Source: Anastatus disparis (Eukaryota; Arthropoda; Insecta; Hymenoptera; Eupelmidae). Taken from it: a DNA stretch of 64,000 nucleotides. Below are positions 49,437 through 61,521 of the stretch, in pieces. The stretch is taken from positions 12,463,501 through 12,527,500 of the forward strand of contig JAFFSR010000244.1 in the NCBI GenBank assembly GCA_017163975.1. The letters run 5' to 3'. Under the pieces are notes generated by a model that had not been told where the DNA came from, searched no databases, and saw nothing but the letters and a program-made list of their open reading frames with translations. Numbering within the stretch: position 1 is the first letter of the stretch; every line of letters begins with the position of its first letter. The translations under genes and the position numbers were made by a program.

Positions 49437-52400
49437 TGAATAATAGTAGTTTGATGGTATTTCGAAGTCTCTTAGAGCGAAATATTTAACCTTGCTCAAA
49501 TATTGGAGTAAATTTTTACTTTTATTTTTTTAATCATAAAATGATTAAGGATAAATGTATTTAAAAATATATTAATTTATTTTTAAATTAGTATTTTTAT
49601 TAAAAATGAGAAAGTATGCAAGTACAGAACGAGCACTTTATGTAAGAAGATTTCGCAATTATATACGTAGTAAAAGTTACTATACTGTGTTACGACTTCA
49701 TCACAAAATAACGTTGCAGTAAAAAAGAATTACCATAATTTTTATGGAAAATTTATTATGTAGTAAAAGAATATTGTAAGAAAATATGACAATTTTTTAG
49801 TATAGTATCAAAACTTTGAGTTACTACATTTTTTGATAAAGTTTTCTTTACACGTATAAAAAAATGACTAAATATAACGTTGAATCTCGTATCATCAAGA
49901 GCAAGTTATTTAATATTGTTGTACAAATTGAATTCATGAAATAATTAATAAAATTCTTTTCCCAGCAAAGCCCAAAATATGTTATTATTTATTGAAATGT
50001 TTTATTGCAATGTCATCGTTACCTTTAACAAAAATACAAAGTCTCAACTTCATACCCCAGCGCGCATAGTAATTTTCTTTGAGAAAGGTTTTCTCCTTGT
50101 GATCGGTAAAGATATTGTCGAAAGAACAAAATACAATTCGTGTATGATTTCCTTTTGAACTTCTAAAAGTAGATTTAGATTCAAGAAAATTATAAGTTAC
50201 TATAGCGATCCCCTTTCATATATATTTTTTTTAAAGTTTTACTCTAGCTTTCAAAAAGTGCCGGCGGGAATGACATAACATATTTTTTTTTTATATAATA
50301 AACCCTATCGTTAGTTTTGATGATACCACAACAAATTTCAAAAGTTTTTTTTTTCTCTGAGAAAATAGAAAATGATCTATTTAATAGTTAATACATAAGA
50401 TAGTAAATTGTAGTCTTGATGTATTTCAAAATGTTTTTATGTGTAAAAGTTAAAAAAAAATTTTTAGAAGAAGTCTGGTTATATGTAATTAATAGTTGGG
50501 TGTGATGTAAATATAAAATGTACAGTAAATAAAAATGCTTTCTATTTTTTGTCTCAGTAATATAATCCTGTTTTTTCAAATTAACATATATATCATAGTA
50601 ATTTTTATACAACCTGAAAATTTAAATAAAGACAATACCTTGTTTATAATTTAGGTTATATGTAAGATGAAAATATCTAGGGAATCAAACTTCATCAAAT
50701 CTCTATTGTAAAAAAATTAAATTATCTTTATATTAAATTGTAAATTCCAATAATACAAAAAATGATCAAATCGATAAATTTTGTTAATAATTGTAAAATT
50801 AATAAAATTTAATATTGCATCATAAAACGATTAACTAATAAATTGTTTTAAAATTATGAAACAGCCAGCAAGAAATAAAATAATTAAAATTAAAACATCA
50901 TCAGAAATTCATGAATCAATAAGTAAAAAAATCTGATATATAAAGTAAATCAAAGTATCACGTAAAGGTTAACCCATAGACAACTGATGGTTCTTTTTTT
51001 TTCTAGCGCAAGCCTCGGACCTATCCATCGCATTTAATATGACTATATAACATTAGCCTACGTCGGCACTTTTGCCGGATTAACCATAGCTCTATATTCC
51101 CGGGTCCGTAGACATTAGAATACGAGGAGGAAAGAGAAAGAAAAGAGCTGATATATCGCTTGGAAGAAATAGTGCTGTATATAGAAATAGGTTTGCATAG
51201 AGTGCGAAGAAAAGTTTTAGATATAGAGAAAAGCCGCAGGGGAGGGAGGGAGCGTATAGAGAAAACCTTTAAACATGACTGCGTTTCACCATGCACATCT
51301 CTCATCGTATTATCCGTTTATATTCGCCCTCGTAAAACATTTTGCAGTTTTCTTTATGTTATTATGGGGAAATTTTTGTGTCCGGTCACTATCGTTGCGC
51401 CTATTTCTTATGCTTCATGTAGAAATATTTTAGTTTGGTTAACAATTCACTTTTCAAAGGCCTCAAATTTTAGATGTTATTATTATTGTGTACGTACTTT
51501 TAAGTTTATTGGAATAAAACATTTTAATGTTTTCTTGATGAATTATAATAGTTCTATTAACTAAAAAGTAAAAATTCATTAAATTCTATTATTTACTTTC
51601 ACAAGTAAATATTTTAAGTGGATTACTCTCAAAGTAGATTAATACTTTTAGCTTCGCAAAACTGAAAGTATCAAAACATCTGTAATATAATTATAAATAA
51701 TTAAAAATTTTCTCGAAGCTTTATTAAAATCATTACAAAAGCTCAAAAGTAACTTGATAATTTGAATAATTGATTAAAAATAACATTAACGTTTATTAAA
51801 TTCATCTCTTAAATTCGAGCAATCTATTTCTTCGTATCAAAGTTACAGCGTCTTAAATACCAGAGCAATAAATTTCAGCATTAAGTTATACGTTATTTCA
51901 CGAATATTGAGTAATAAGAGAAAAGAAAGCTTTCATCGAAGGGTATATCTCTCGCAACAAAGTACTTACAAGATAATTCGCAAAAGAAAAAAGAAAACGA
52001 GGAACGAAGCTGTAATAAGAAGCGAGCTAATGGTTTGCAACGCTTGTCATTAACATCAGAGGAACAGTGTCGATGGCGGTTTTATAAAAGAAAGAAGTGT
52101 TAATTTGATTTTAAGGCCTCTTTTTTTTTCTTTTTTTATGTGGTTAATTCTTCTTGGCTGGATGGTCGTTCGTTGTTATTGTACTTATCGTTCGAAACGT
52201 CAAAATTAAAATTGACTGTGGAGTGTATACCTTTTTCGATTGAGAGTACTTAAGAAAATTAGAAGATTAGATATTAAGTGTACAAATATTAGTGATGGTA
52301 TAATGTTGAATATTAATATTTTCATAAATTATAAATTAATTTATTTTAATTATAAAAAGCGATTCTATGATGCTTTTTATATTTATTTCAATATATAACC

Positions 52401-55400
52401 ATAATACTATATATTACAGTATTCAAGTGATGCAATAGAAAAATAAATTAGTAATATTTTTGTTATGTTTTCACAATATTTGAATAGTAGGCATTATGTT
52501 ATTCCCTAAAAATATTGGCGCACTCTTAATTTTTTGTTAGCATCAAGGAATATCAAACTTTATTAAAATATAAATATTAATAATTTTCGGTTTGGATTTT
52601 AAAATATTAGTGTTTTTTAAAATTAAAAAAAATACCAACCCGATAAATAATAAGTTTTAAAAGAACATGCAGAAATCAAACAAATAAAAAAAGAAAATAA
52701 AAAAATAAGTTGAGAGAAGCTAAGCAATCCAGAAAAGAAAATCGAAAGTAGCATTGCCGGCTGGTTGACGAGTTAATCGAGGGTCGCCGTGTTGATAATA
52801 TCGAATCCTCGTGCCGAGAAAGAAAAGAAAAGAAGAGAAAAAAAGGGAAAGGCCGATTGGCTGACTGGCTATTGTTGTCAGGGTGTAATGTTGATTGGAT
52901 TCGAGACAGTAGCAAACGCGTTCGCGACATTAATCCAGCGCGTGTCTTTTATTATGGGTATAGACTTTCTTCTGGTTTCTTTTTTTATTCATCTTCTTCT
53001 TTCTCTCTTTTTTTTCATTTCTTTTATTTTTCGTGAAAGGGAAGAGAAGAAACCAGGCGCGCACAACCGATTTGCAGGGAAATGTACTGTCGATGTACAA
53101 TGTTATTTCCCCTTAAGAATTCTCGTTTTTCTTTTTTTTTTAAACTGATTAGGAGCGCTAGATTGAATTAAACGTTGGAAACTTTTTATTGAGATCGATG
53201 ATAACACAACTGCTGCCTTATTTATTACATTACTCTGTGTCATCTAGTTTACATCATTTTATTCTAGCGGATTAAAAGGTTTCGATCAAAGCTTTCGGAT
53301 TTCAGAAATTAAATTGGAGTATAAGAATTTATTTTTTAAATTAATAATAAGTAGAAATGATGTATTTAATGATTGATGAAATCACATCAATATTATTATC
53401 AAGAGATTATTGAATGAAGAACAGATGACTTCAAAAAAGTTTGTTAGATTGTTCTATAATTTGTATTATTTACTACTAAGTTTTTTAATCTTAAAAAACG
53501 AACGATTCCCAAATAACGCTGATAAAAAAAAGTCAGGCGATAAACAATCATTCATGAAAACTAAACACAATCTCCAGCTCCGCCTACGGATTGTTGTAAA
53601 AAATCGCGACAGCTTTGTATCGCCGGCCAAGAAAAGGCAAAACCTCTGGCTTGGCTATCAGTTGTTTTTTTTTTCTCACCCCATAAAGAAAAAAAAGTAG
53701 AAGAAATTCTCCCGAATCCAAGAAAAGTAGCATGTATAGCTTCGAAAAGAGAGAAAAAAAGGGGGAACGCCTCGAATTAGATAGATGATGCTTAAAGCTC
53801 AGGGTGGACAATGTCCGATAAAACGAGGGATGATGGTAAAGTATTCTCTTTCGGTCAGTGTCAAAGACTGGGAAACCCCCCTCTCCGTAAGGTAAAGAAT
53901 GGTTTACTTTTCTTTGTTTAGCCGTTTATAGTAGAAGAGATTTAGTCAGATTGCCTTAACACCTCCTCCTTACTTCTTTCTTTTTTTTCTTCTTCTTTTA
54001 GATCATTTGGAGAGGTGGTTAGGGAAAAGCGTTATTGTGTTGACAGTAAGACGATAACTAAAGATGCTAACGTTAATATTCTTTTCACACTAAGATTTCC
54101 TCCTTGTTGTCTTTATTTTTTTTTCTTCTTTCAAGGGTAAAGAAGCGATTAGTTCGGTTTATAGGTTAGTTTGGGGAGGATATTGTTATCCTTTTATCAG
54201 AGTATTTTGCTCAACTTAATTTTAATAATATATAGCTGACAATATTTCGTTTGGTACAAAATGTTACGTCATTATTTTGGATAACTATTTATACTTTATT
54301 AAAAAATGAAAATTATTTTTGTTTAATAGAAATGAAGAAAACAAATCTTTTAGAAATATATATATTGAAAATAAATACTTATAAAAATAAGAATAATTTT
54401 ATTTTCATTTTTATGGACTCCTTAACCTTCCTTTTTTCTTCATCTCTTCTTTTTCTCAGATTATCACATTTACGAGATCCTGTCTTCGAATAAACTCACA
54501 TAGTTGACAACACAAATGTGGACATCGGCTATCAACGAACACCCTTTTTTTAGATAGAAAAAAAAGAAGAAAAGAAAATTTGCGACTGTCAAGGCAAGAG
54601 AGAGAGAAAGAGAGAGAGAGAGAAAGAGCGAAGAAAAGCATTTACAGTTGGAAAGTACTTCGCATTTATAGCTTTAAGGTCGGCTGAAATCTTAATAAAA
54701 TCTTTGACTTTGAACAGTAAGAGGTAACGGATAAGAAAGCTAATAGAAGACTGGAAATTGTACGAGGGAAAGGGAATGAAAGTTGATATATTATCGATAG
54801 ATATTTATATTGAAACGTAGTTTTCTTTTAATTGAACGAGTATTGTTTTTTACTTTTTTCGATAAATTACGCTTCACTTGAATTTAATGTGTCAAAGGAT
54901 TATTTACATTAAATCATTATTTTTATTTTCAATGTTTTAATAAAAATAAAGTACTTTTCAGAAGATATAATTTTGATAGAAGATTAATATCTTCATTCAT
55001 CATATTGATTTATTTAAAATTTTTATGGATATGATTAAAATTAAATAAAGCTATCGTCACTCCCTAGAGCCACTAGTTATAAAATTTTTAATACAATAAC
55101 CAATTTTATATTATGAATATGGGTGAACCGTTTTTAGTAAAAGGGGATTACAGTCCGTGTCATAGCACATCGAGTTAACTATGAATCTTATGCATCAAAT
55201 CAATACTTCTACGTTTTATTCTTCCTTGATTTGAGTACCCTTTTTGCCCCACCACAGTTTATTTATTTTCTTGCACAAATAATACAATCACCTTTTTACA
55301 AGTGGAGTAAAAGAAATCATTAACAATCTCATATATTTGACCTTTAACGGGTATCCTTAACATCGCCACTCGTATAAACCTCTTAAGCTTTTAACGATAA

Positions 55401-58009
55401 AATGTGTCCAAGCAAACGGTCCTCTAAGTTGTGTTCCTCTTTCTCCGTGCATGTAAAACCTTTTCTCTTGGTATTAACGTAACCGAAGTTCACCTTTTCA
55501 GCGGCCAATTACAAGGAGATTCAACCTTTTGTAATCCTATTATCTACATTAGCTCATTATTGCCATATCTGTAGAAAGTTAGCAAGACTATCGTCACTGA
55601 AACGTAAACGTCGTTCAGACGACGACGACTACTTTCTCCTGATTTTAAGTAACCAATATGATTATTGTATGCAAAAATATTTCGTAATCTTGTTGAAATT
55701 TCTGCTGTGTATGATTGTAGCGAAAAATTTATTGTTATTGATATATGTATAGATTCAGCAACAAAAAACTATCATATTAAAAATTATTATTCTTTGTAAA
55801 TTGGTCTTAATATATGAATGAATGATAACTTATATTATACTATATTCCAAAAATCAATGATAATCTTATGGGTTTTACGTAACGCTAGTGACTCTTAAGT
55901 CTAGCTGCTTTGGCTACATGAAAAATTAAAAAAAAAACTTGATGTTATTTAAAGTGCGTTGCGTAATGTATCATAATTATTCAAATGAATTCCATTAAAA
56001 AATTCATCAGTGTCAAATAACCCTAACGTCACAAGTAATTTACTATACGCAAAATATTAATATTACACATTAACATTCCAATCAAAATGTAAATTCATAA
56101 TTTGTAATACTGATTTTAGATATAAGTAAAACTTCATGTATTTTAATATATTGACCTTTTTAATATTATAAAGAAAATGTATCAAAAAGTTTTTTAATAA
56201 TGCTCGTAAAAAATCAATAGAGTTTGCAAAACGAACACATAAAAATTTTTTTTTGTTCTCTAAAAGTAATTTAATCGCTTGTTTTCACTCCCTAAAATAA
56301 ATATTAAACAATTCTTTTATAGATTCAACCTTAATAAAATATAATCTGATTTCCTTATCCATCGTCATAAAAAATATCAATTATTTATAGGGTGACGAGC
56401 ATTGAAAGAAAAAAAGCAAAAAAAAAAAGAAATTTGTACATTTCTTCCGCTTTTCTTTTTTATGAGCTTCTCAAACCCGCGGAATTTATTACAGATTGAA
56501 AGTCCATAAACGTCCGAAGGATATAACTGGTTTTCCTAAATCCTTCGGAATATGATGAACGACCAGTCATCAATAGCTTGACCACTCTTTACCTTTCTTT
56601 ATTTTTTCTTCTTCTTCTCACCCTTCCTTCACCCTAAAAATATATTCTTAACGTTACGTATATATTGAAAAATGATAGAGCGTCGCGTGATATATTCGAA
56701 TACGATTATCACGCTTTGAATAATGCTTTTAAGAAATTCCTTCTTATTTGATATTTTCGTTGAATTCGTAATTGAGTGACGGTTATTATTTAAAATTGAA
56801 GCGTTAAATATTTTATTTAAATCAACTTTCATATTTAATCTCTTTGTGAAAAAGGTTTTTGTTGAGTGAGGTCGTTAAACTCGATATTATAATCATTTTA
56901 ATTGTCTTATTAAGTGATTAGAGGATATTTAAAGATTTTTATATTTTTTATCGGATGCTTTAAAATTCGCAATAAAAATATTATTTTTTAATGAACAAGG
57001 CTTTTAAGCTGATAATACTTTCAAAAGCTGAATTATAATTTAGTAAGTAAAAATAATTTACTACCAATTATAAATTAAAGATGAAGCAAGTATTAATAAT
57101 GAAAATAAACATTTTTCTTGTTTTAAGTACCTAGTATAGAAAATATTGTTTTACATGGATTTTTACAATAAAAAACTTCGCTAGTTTTTATTAAATATAG
57201 AAAACCTTGTAGCGAAGTACAATAGAAAAAATTAGGCCTAACTCATGGGTTTTTTTTCTATAACTCTTCTATAACTTTGAGTTTATTGTATGAATAAACT
57301 ATAGAATTCAGTCATTCTATAGAACACGGTCATCTAAGGTTTATAAAAAAAAAACTTATATTGTATACATTTTTTAAAGAAATTCTTATTGCACTTTTAA
57401 TTTATTGATATTTAAATACCACATTGTGATAGAAAATGTTAAAATGAAATCAGAAGAGATTTATTAATAAATGAAGTTTGATTTTTTAAATTATTACGTG
57501 CATAAATCTTGAATTTCCCAATTTAAGAACTATAAGTTATCGTATGATCAATAACTCAAAATATACTTTCTCATGTACAATAGCTAATGCACGTACACAT
57601 ATCCTTATTTTTATCAATTCGTCAGCCAGAAGACATCTTTCTTAGAAGACGAGATAATATAAAAGTACATAGGCTGCTGTAAATTTCGTTAAAATTTACC
57701 GTACCTTATCCCTTAGAAATTCTTTTTCTTTATCCCTCTTTTTTTTATACATAGTATCTAGCCAAAAGTTGCAAATCACTCGATGTATTTACTGTGAGAA
57801 CGGTCAGCTTTACCAAGGGGCTCCTTCTTTTTTTTCTTTCTTTTTCTGGCAAATAAAGTGCGTACAGTTGAGATCATAAGTATTTGTAGTTCGAACACGT
57901 GTTAACATTTATTTTTGTTAAGGTAAGCGATAAAATATTAAGAAATAGATTAAGGTAATTATTTCCAAAGCAAAAAACAATCATTAACAATGAAAAACAA
58001 ATATTTTTT
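49437..58009. other. Gene-poor stretch
   Basis: No gene is supported. A diverged sequence at about 49656-49860 shares AGTAAAAGTTACTA with the MITE candidate at 22162. GA-rich and CT-rich zones occur near 51120-51260, 52800-53000 and 53880-54630. Open frames at 51160-51564 and 52789-53148 are composed of repetitive or low-complexity sequence. Confidence 0.5.
54596..54628. repeat. (GA)n microsatellite
   Basis: GA runs separated by GAAAG interruptions. Confidence 0.83.
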
Positions 58010-58187
58010 TTTTTATTTAACGTCGCTGTATTTATGCTATCATTGAGATGCTAATTTGCGATGGAGGTCGTCAATGTGTTTTTGAACAAAGCACATATAA
58101 TTAACAGTGGTGCTAGCATGAATCGTTACGTAACGGTACCTCGAGATAACGAGTCCATAGCTCTACCGACTGAGCCACTGAAGACCT
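58010..58187 (-). mobile_element. tRNA-derived SINE, copy 5, B box deleted
   Basis: On the minus strand it starts GGTCTTCAGTGGCTCAGTCGG (A box intact) and keeps the CTCGAGGTACC and GCACCACTGT blocks and the body end AATACAGCGACGTTAAATAAA. The normal B-box segment between them is missing. In its place is CGTTACGTAACG, a 12-bp palindrome at 58124-58135. Without a B box it should not be transcribed from internal Pol III signals. Similar flanks ACAAATATTTT (57996 side) and ACAATATTTT (58193 side) could be a target-site duplication. Confidence 0.82.
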
Positions 58188-59290
58188 CTGTTACAATATT
58201 TTATAAGTGAAGAAATATTTATGCTCAGGTAAGTAGAGTATATTTATTTTGAAAAATTCTCTAATCTTATTATATATCTCTAATTTTAAATTTTATTATA
58301 ATAAAAATTTATATAAGTTTGTAAAATAGATTAATTTTAGTTTATTTGTATACGTTTTTGTTATAAAAAAGTAAAATTTAAAAAAATAAATTTCAAGAAA
58401 ATTTTATCTGTACATATTGGATTTAAAAGTTTGTAATATTATTTTTTTAAAATTAATATTTTTCAAAAACATCGTGTTTTTTATAGCGTATAAAAATGTT
58501 ATTAGATCAATATTTAAAAACCAAAGATGTTATCATTTTATTGAAAGTATTAAGAAAATATGATAAGTCGAAATCTTTTATAATCAAAGTATAAATACAT
58601 TTTTATTACTATGGAGCGTAAAATGAAAAATTTTCAAAAATATATGTTGTTACCTTGATATACAACTTTTAAAAATTTCGCAATAAATATAGAAAAAGAA
58701 GTTTGTTTAAAGCAACTAATTTCAAAATCATTATTTATAAGCTATTATTTTTTAAGTGATGCATAAAATTTTAATAACATTCAAGTTTAATTATACACGT
58801 GTCAACAACTTAAAAACATTCGATGCTGTAAAGTAACATTTACATTCAAAATATATCCTGTTTTTGACACAAAACAAGATGAAATTAACTACAGTACAAG
58901 TTAATAATTAAAAATATTATCAACATTTTCAAAACTGCATAATATACATGCGATAGAAAACATATAATTTAGAAAATCTCATTTAAATAAAATGATATTC
59001 AGGAAATAATTTTTCATTAATAGTATTGAGAAAGCACTGTGTGTTGGCATGACCAACTTATTTTACTACTTGTTAAAATGTTAGTGATAATAATCAATTT
59101 ACATAAATAACATTATTTAAAGATAGAACCAAAAAATCGACCATTATAAAATTATTTTATTAAATACGTTCTTACACATTTAAAATACACATTGTTAAAA
59201 GAAAAACTACCAAGTTATTAAGCTATACTTTTTTTTAAATCTAAAAGCAAGTTGTACATTACAGTAATATACTTGCAGTATTAGTATATA
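58188..59290. other. AT-rich non-coding stretch between SINEs
   Basis: No gene or ordered repeat is seen. Confidence 0.55.
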
Positions 59291-59493
59291 GGTCGTCAGT
59301 GGCTCAGGCGGTAGAGCTATGGATTCATAATATCAAGGACTCGAGTTCGAATCCCGCTCTTGATCGATTGACACAAGCACCACTGTATGTTACATGTGCT
59401 TTGATCACAAACACATTGACGACCTCCGTCGATAATTAGCATCGCAACGATAACATAAATACAGCGACGTTAAATAATTAAAAAAAAAAAAAA
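59291..59493 (+). mobile_element. tRNA-derived SINE, copy 6
   Basis: Starts GGTCGTCAGTGGCTCAGGCGG, has a full B box (GAGTTCGAATCC), and the loop equivalent reads CAT instead of CGT. The body contains CATTGACGACCTCCGTCG and ends ACAGCGACGTTAAATAATT followed by a 13-base A run. It is full length, and the GGTCGTCAGTG 5' end pairs with the body CATTGACGACC at 10 of 11 positions. I find no clear target duplication. Confidence 0.9.
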
Positions 59494-61317
59494 TTAATTG
59501 TTAAAATTCTTTGTGTATAATATTTTTGTTACATTCTTATAATATTTACTTTTTATTAGTTTTGAAACGATATTTTATTTTATGTGCACAAATTTGATGA
59601 AAAAATTATTTATCATTTAAATATATTTACTGAAGCACCTGTACATCAGCTGACCAATAATATACCTATCCCGCGAATTTTTCGCACGTTTCTACAGAAG
59701 CTTTTTCTTCCTCTTAGCATCCTACATAACCAAATCCCCATGACTTCTAAAAGGGAGGTGATTTATGAAGTCGCTCTCTTCTCTCTTTCTTCTTTTTTTA
59801 TTCCAGGCTGTGTCTTTTCTTCCCTTATGCGAATTTCTCGAAGAAGAATATCAGTAGAAAATAAGAGAACAGCAACGTTATCGCCCAAAAGCCTTCGATG
59901 CCTTTTCATTTTAAGAGATAGCGTACTTGTACAAAGCTTCTCTTACTTTTCTTTCTTTTTAGTTAAAGTTAATGCGTTACAGATACTTTGCAAAAGAGAA
60001 TGCCAGCGATAAATGCTGTCTTTCTTTTTTAATGGCTAGGATTTGTTTATATTTATGACTTAGAAATAGGCAGTTTTAGGGTTTAAGAAAGTCGAGGAAT
60101 CTTTGCTTCTTCAAGATCAGATAGCGTGAACTCTATTAGGTTATTTAGTTTCGATAAAGAAGTTAAGAAACACGATTCAGTGTATCGAAAGATCGTAATT
60201 TTATAAAGTGTAACAATAAATATAAATGTTGTGACATTAAAAGTTGACGGATTACCACGAAATTTTATTTCCAAGTATAACATAAATTATGGGGTTTAAA
60301 TTGATGTTACTGTTATTTAATGTTGTCGAAAATTTTTTTCCTATTTTAAGTATTGCAAATATTTTTAATCTACCATAAAAAATGTGTTAAAAATATTAAA
60401 AAAACTTTATCGATGTGTATTTAGAAGTTATTTCTTTAAAACCAACAATATAAAATAATAGTTTACATTTATGAATAAGATCCATTGGAATTAAATCATC
60501 CTTTAAAAATAATAAAAACGTTATTCTCTACATACAAAACAAAACAAGCGAGTTCAATTAGTCGAAGATACGCAAGCGGCATCTCGGAAAAAGTATCAGC
60601 TAAAGTTGCCTCTCTCTTTTTTCAACTTTCTTTTTAAGAGGGTACCACTTCTCTCTGCAGTGTCAATGAATAAAAATTTGCGGCAAGAGCGGTATAGTTA
60701 CGTATATACCACCACGTTTGATGTCCCGATTTTATAGAGAAGAAAAAGAAGGAAAAAAAGACAGAAATTCTTCCCCTAACACTTGCTCTCTCAGCCCTCG
60801 TTTCTTTTTTCTTCTTTTTTTTTCTTATTTTGTGTAAAAGGAGAGGTATTACTTTGCTTTATAAACGCTATCCACGCGGTCGAGAGGATCTTTCCTTTCA
60901 CTGACAATCAACCACGGCTCAAGGTTGCGCACTTATTTATGCACGACTGCTTATATATAACTTCAATTCTTCTCTTCAAGGGTGGAATATCATTCGTTTT
61001 GCTATTTACACGTAAACGAATGTAGAATTTGACACACGTGAAATTAAAGTTTTGAAAATTAAATTACATTTTCAAATATGATATCATTTTAGTTTTTAAG
61101 GAGATGTAAAGGTCAGTAATATTACTACATTACTGATTGAAAAGCAATTATATTAATTACAATTAGAACAATAATTTTAAATGAATCAACCTGTCAGTTT
61201 ATTGAAAACTCTTAGATGCTACTATTACAATGTGAGAATTCAAAATTTTCCATAATTAAATAATAAATGTGCTTGAAAAAAAATTTAGATCTTATTGAAT
61301 AAGATTTAAAGTATGTG
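59494..61317. other. Non-coding stretch between SINEs
   Basis: AT-rich DNA with CT-rich zones near 59780 and 60800. The 142-codon open frame at 59584-60012 has no domain pattern and starts just behind the SINE tail; I treat it as chance. Confidence 0.5.
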
Positions 61318-61521
61318 AGGTCGTCAGTGGCTCATCCGGTAGAGCGATGGATTCGCAATCTCGAGGATCCGAGTTCGAATCTCGCTCTCGGCGGCCGATT
61401 TATACAAGCACTGCTGTACGTTACATGTGCTTTATTGACAAACGCACTGACGACCTTCATCGCTAATTAGCACCGCAATAATAGCATAAATACAGCGATG
61501 AAATAAAATTAAAAAAAAAAA
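61318..61521 (+). mobile_element. tRNA-derived SINE, copy 7
   Basis: Starts AGGTCGTCAGTGGCTCATCC, has a B box GAGTTCGAATCT (last base changed), and its loop equivalent reads CGC. A GCGGCC insertion lengthens the head-body joint. The body has CACTGACGACC (a perfect 11-bp inverse of the 5' end) and ends ACAGCGATGAAATAAAATT with an A run. It is full length. Confidence 0.9.

Noticed and set aside
51160..51564. 134-codon plus-strand open frame
   Set aside because: It overlaps an open frame on the other strand, passes through a GGGAGGGAGG purine tract, and shows no domain pattern.
52789..53148. 119-codon plus-strand open frame with hydrophobic Phe/Leu/Ser stretch
   Set aside because: The apparent membrane segment comes from a TTC/TTT pyrimidine tract, and the Lys/Glu part from an AGAAA tract, so composition explains it.
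59584..60012. 142-codon plus-strand open frame, the longest in the window
   Set aside because: It has no recognisable domain, lies in CT-rich low-complexity DNA beside a SINE, and no splice or start context supports it.
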